32,448 bases of DNA from Fragilaria radians (taxonomy: Eukaryota; Bacillariophyta; Fragilariophyceae; Fragilariales; Fragilariaceae): positions 1 through 32,448 of the forward strand of contig CAAAJI010000260.1 in assembly GCA_900642245.1 (NCBI GenBank), given 5' to 3'. Below, piece by piece: positions 30,450-32,448 of the stretch. The translations under genes were made by a program, and so were the position numbers. How positions within the stretch are numbered: the stretch's first letter is position 1; each line of letters opens with the position of its first letter. The notes under the pieces were generated by a model. It saw only the letters and a program-made list of their open reading frames with translations. It was not told the origin of the DNA and did not search any database.

Positions 30450-30681
30450 TAAGATATTGTGATAGTTTACATTTTTTAGCTTATCAGCTGAAAGTGGACT
30501 GGTTAAGTAATCCCAAGTATTCGCCATGCTTTTGGTTCAAGTCCTATATTATGATGGAATCTTTTGGTAATGGTGTTATACATTTAGTTCTATTTGTTAA
30601 GGATGCTTTTTACTACCATTTTTCATTTGCTTTCATTAAGGATCTAAAACTTGCTAATCAAGATTGTTGACTGTTAAACCT
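30450..30681 (+). repeat. tRNA-related SINE-like element, copy B (head only)
   Basis: Aligns with 14751-14985 of copy A. Shared landmarks are TAAGATATTGTGATAG, AGTGGACTGG (A-box-like), GGTTCAAGTCC (B box at 30534-30544) and GATCTAAAACTTGCTAATCA. Its B box carries one change from the canonical GGTTCGA. The tail module found in copies A and C is absent; retrotransposon gag-like sequence starts right after it on the other strand. Confidence 0.5.
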
Positions 30682-30689
30682 ATGCTATA

Positions 30690-31460
30690 TGGAAGAAGTC
30701 AAACAAATCCTGTGAGCACATCTTCAGAGCCTTGTACTCCTTTCAACAGATCCCATTTTTAATGGCAATGAAAGACTGTTTTAAATACATTTCCTGCCTT
30801 TAGATTCTACCATTTCTGTTGCCATCTGTCTCATATTGATTAACCAACTGATATCATGACCGGATACAAACTTGGTTATTTCTATTTTCCATCAAGATTC
30901 TATAATCTACTCTGCCTTGACAAGCACCGAGAAGTGCGCCATTTAGTCCATTTGCATCTTTCTGTATTTGCGATGCTAGGGGTCAAAAAATCCGTATGAA
31001 ATAGATAACCTGTACCAATTTGCCCTTAATGACCTTCTAAATTGTTTCTAAAAAGTTCAAAGCGGTCTATGTTTCCGTCCCAGATGACTCTTGCAGGTAG
31101 AAATTGACGTCTCTCATCATTTTTCAGCTGATATTTGTGACCTCCCCTTACATGAAAGTACTTGGATGGTCTGGCATTTGATGTTCATCTATACCTGAAT
31201 GGCATTACTCTTCCTGGTAGGTCTTCTTTTTTTACATCATTTCTTTGTCTTCAAAATTCGGTTTTGGCTTAAATGCATGATTTAAATGCTTAGGGTAGAA
31301 GTCATAAATATTGGATTTTCCTGAAGTCTTAGAGATCTCTCTGTCGTCTGAGAGGACAGTTGCTGAAGACTTTTTGCTAATAATTGATACATTCTTCTTG
31401 GATCTAGTGCTACTTGTAGATCCAATTAAAGAATGTTGTAGAGTCTTCTAAGCAATTACA
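30690..31460 (-). pseudogene. Retrotransposon Gag remnant (diatom type)
   Basis: The minus strand read across stops gives, in order, NDERRQFLPARVIWDGNIDR, FELFRNNLEGH, GQIGTGYLF, then ILMENRNNQ, YQLVNQYETDGNRNG and LLKGVQGSEDVL. This is the order of a Gag-like protein of diatom retrotransposons (r.fparv.WDG.i..Fe.frn.vEGhygQ.gagYLF ... W..l...yetdGn...ri..len.....f...y.ggl..wi.dyEdaf). An open, Ser-rich stretch upstream (about 31437-31240) would be its N-terminus. Multiple frameshifts; no pol follows. Confidence 0.6.
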
Positions 31461-31699
31461 CGCCATACAATGTCTTTTTAATGTGGCTATATTGTCTGCA
31501 TTTATAAGATTGGTTTCTTTCTCAAATGTGGATGGGATTAATTGGTCTGTGACATCTACATATTTCTCTAAACCAGGTTTCTCTTTAACTTGCGTCTTAA
31601 ACCACTTTCCTATTGGATTTTGGAGTTATCCCTTAGGTTCAGTTCAATTTGTGTTTGTTTATTGTTATTCCATTAGGATACTTTACATTTATTTTATTG
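31461..31699. other. Gene-free stretch
   Basis: AT-rich sequence between the gag remnant and SINE-like copy C. The plus-strand frame at 31483-31707 has no recognised motif. Confidence 0.35.
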
Positions 31700-32055
31700 A
31701 ACAGTGATGTTATTACGGTCAATCGGTATTGAGTAGAGGTAGGGTGTTGACGTATCCCTAACGTTGTCAAAGATATGATACTCGTAGACCAACAAGGTAT
31801 AAGGATCAGGCCAAGGTTCGGAGTTCGATTCACCTCCGTACCATTGAAGTTCTTTTGCCTTCTTTTGTTTTCTAAGAATTTCCATGGAGAATATCTTTCG
31901 TACATCTTACGTACATTAATACCACAGTATATTTGAACAGGCAATCTACAAAATGTTCACAAGAATAGATTTAGTTAACTAATTTATACTCTCACAATTT
32001 ACACAAAATAAAATTTTACATCATAGATATATTTTAGAACAAATTTATCTTTCCA
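31700..32055 (+). repeat. tRNA-related SINE-like element, copy C
   Basis: The head has an A-box-like TAGACCAACAAGG (31785-31797) and a B-box-like GAGTTCGATTC (31821-31831), then CACCTCCGTACCA, which resembles a tRNA 3' end. The spacing of the boxes fits an internal RNA polymerase III promoter. No matching 5' acceptor arm was found, so this is not a functional tRNA gene by eye. Bases 31888-32055 align without gaps with 15018-15185 of copy A, including CTCACAATTTAC.CAAAATA and TTTAGAAC-AA. The head itself differs from copies A and B. The 5' border is uncertain. Confidence 0.5.
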
Positions 32056-32204
32056 TTTATCAGGACCCAGACTCCCTCAGCTACAAAGGTAACTATAAAG
32101 GTAAAGCACTTGTGTTTTTTGATTTGCTCATTTTGGTTGCATCAACACTGGTGTGTGTGTGTAATATGTCCTATGTATGTTACGTGCATCTATGGACTAG
32201 GGGT

Positions 32205-32448
32205 TTGGCGTCAGCCGTGTCAAGTCGCGCGGACCTCTTGTGCAATGGTGGAAGTAAATGGGGAGTTGGGAGATGGGCTCCAAGGGGTTAGGGGGCGGCA
32301 GGGAAGGTGGCTATGAAAGGCCTAGTGGAGGCGCAGGCAAAGTTGGGTGAAGGGAGTTACATTCGGTAGAGACCAAGGCCGGTGCCGGTCTCCCAACTTG
32401 GGGCATGGGCACGGCGGATCGGGTTGCGGTCGGCTCGTAGGCAGCGGC
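32205..32448. other. GC-rich terminal segment
   Basis: Composition changes abruptly from AT-rich to strongly G/C-rich, with GGGGAGTTGGGAGATGGG, AGGGGGCGGCAGGGAAGG and GGCCGGTGCCGGTCTCC. A short TGTGTG run precedes it at about 32150. No coding was recognised. It could be a distinct repeat, a transferred or misjoined segment, or a low-quality contig end. Confidence 0.6.

Noticed and set aside
31785..31845. A tRNA gene ending CCGTACCA
   Set aside because: No upstream GGTACGG partner for the acceptor arm exists, and the T-stem pairs poorly.

Overview
The window looks like nuclear DNA of a eukaryotic microalga, most likely a diatom. Four observations support this. Introns are short (57-130 bp) with GT-AG borders and joins that preserve frame. 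A dihydrodipicolinate synthase carries a spliced two-part plastid-type leader with Phe at the presumed signal-peptide cleavage site. A secreted protease-like protein ends in a Pro/Thr-rich tail of the kind common in diatom extracellular proteins. The surroundings are full of decayed Copia and Gypsy retrotransposons of diatom-like type. The species cannot be determined. One 20-base N gap lies at 17955-17974.

Layout. 1.1-2.5 kb: a three-exon LysM-domain protein (+). 4.0-7.3 kb: a two-exon, roughly 1080-residue STAND/AAA_16-type ATPase (-). 7.9-11.5 kb: a decayed stretch with a possible transporter remnant, a Ty3/Gypsy reverse transcriptase scrap, a three-copy duplicated segment, two small tandem repeats and a degenerate telomere-like patch. 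12.2-15.2 kb: a broken Copia gag/integrase, a decayed Mutator-like (MULE) transposase and a tRNA-related SINE-like element, all reading +. 15.8-16.4 kb: a retrotransposon gag remnant (-).

17.2-19.4 kb: the gene-bearing core. A small secreted protein (-) is divergent from the plastid-type dihydrodipicolinate synthase (+). 19.8-25.9 kb: Copia fragments on both strands surround a trypsin-fold gene that has lost the catalytic His and Ser and has a scrambled middle. 25.9-27.2 kb: a type II membrane, glycosyltransferase-like protein (-). 27.3-32.4 kb: no intact gene, but a nested array of diverged repeats, two more SINE-like copies, a retrotransposon gag remnant and a sharply GC-rich end.

The genes do not form a pathway. 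Only the lysine-biosynthesis enzyme has a firmly assignable metabolic role. The most notable non-coding signal is a set of three tRNA-related repeat copies (14.75, 30.45 and 31.78 kb) that share head or tail modules in different combinations. This is what a modular SINE family would look like. The most notable protein is the catalytically dead serine-protease homologue.
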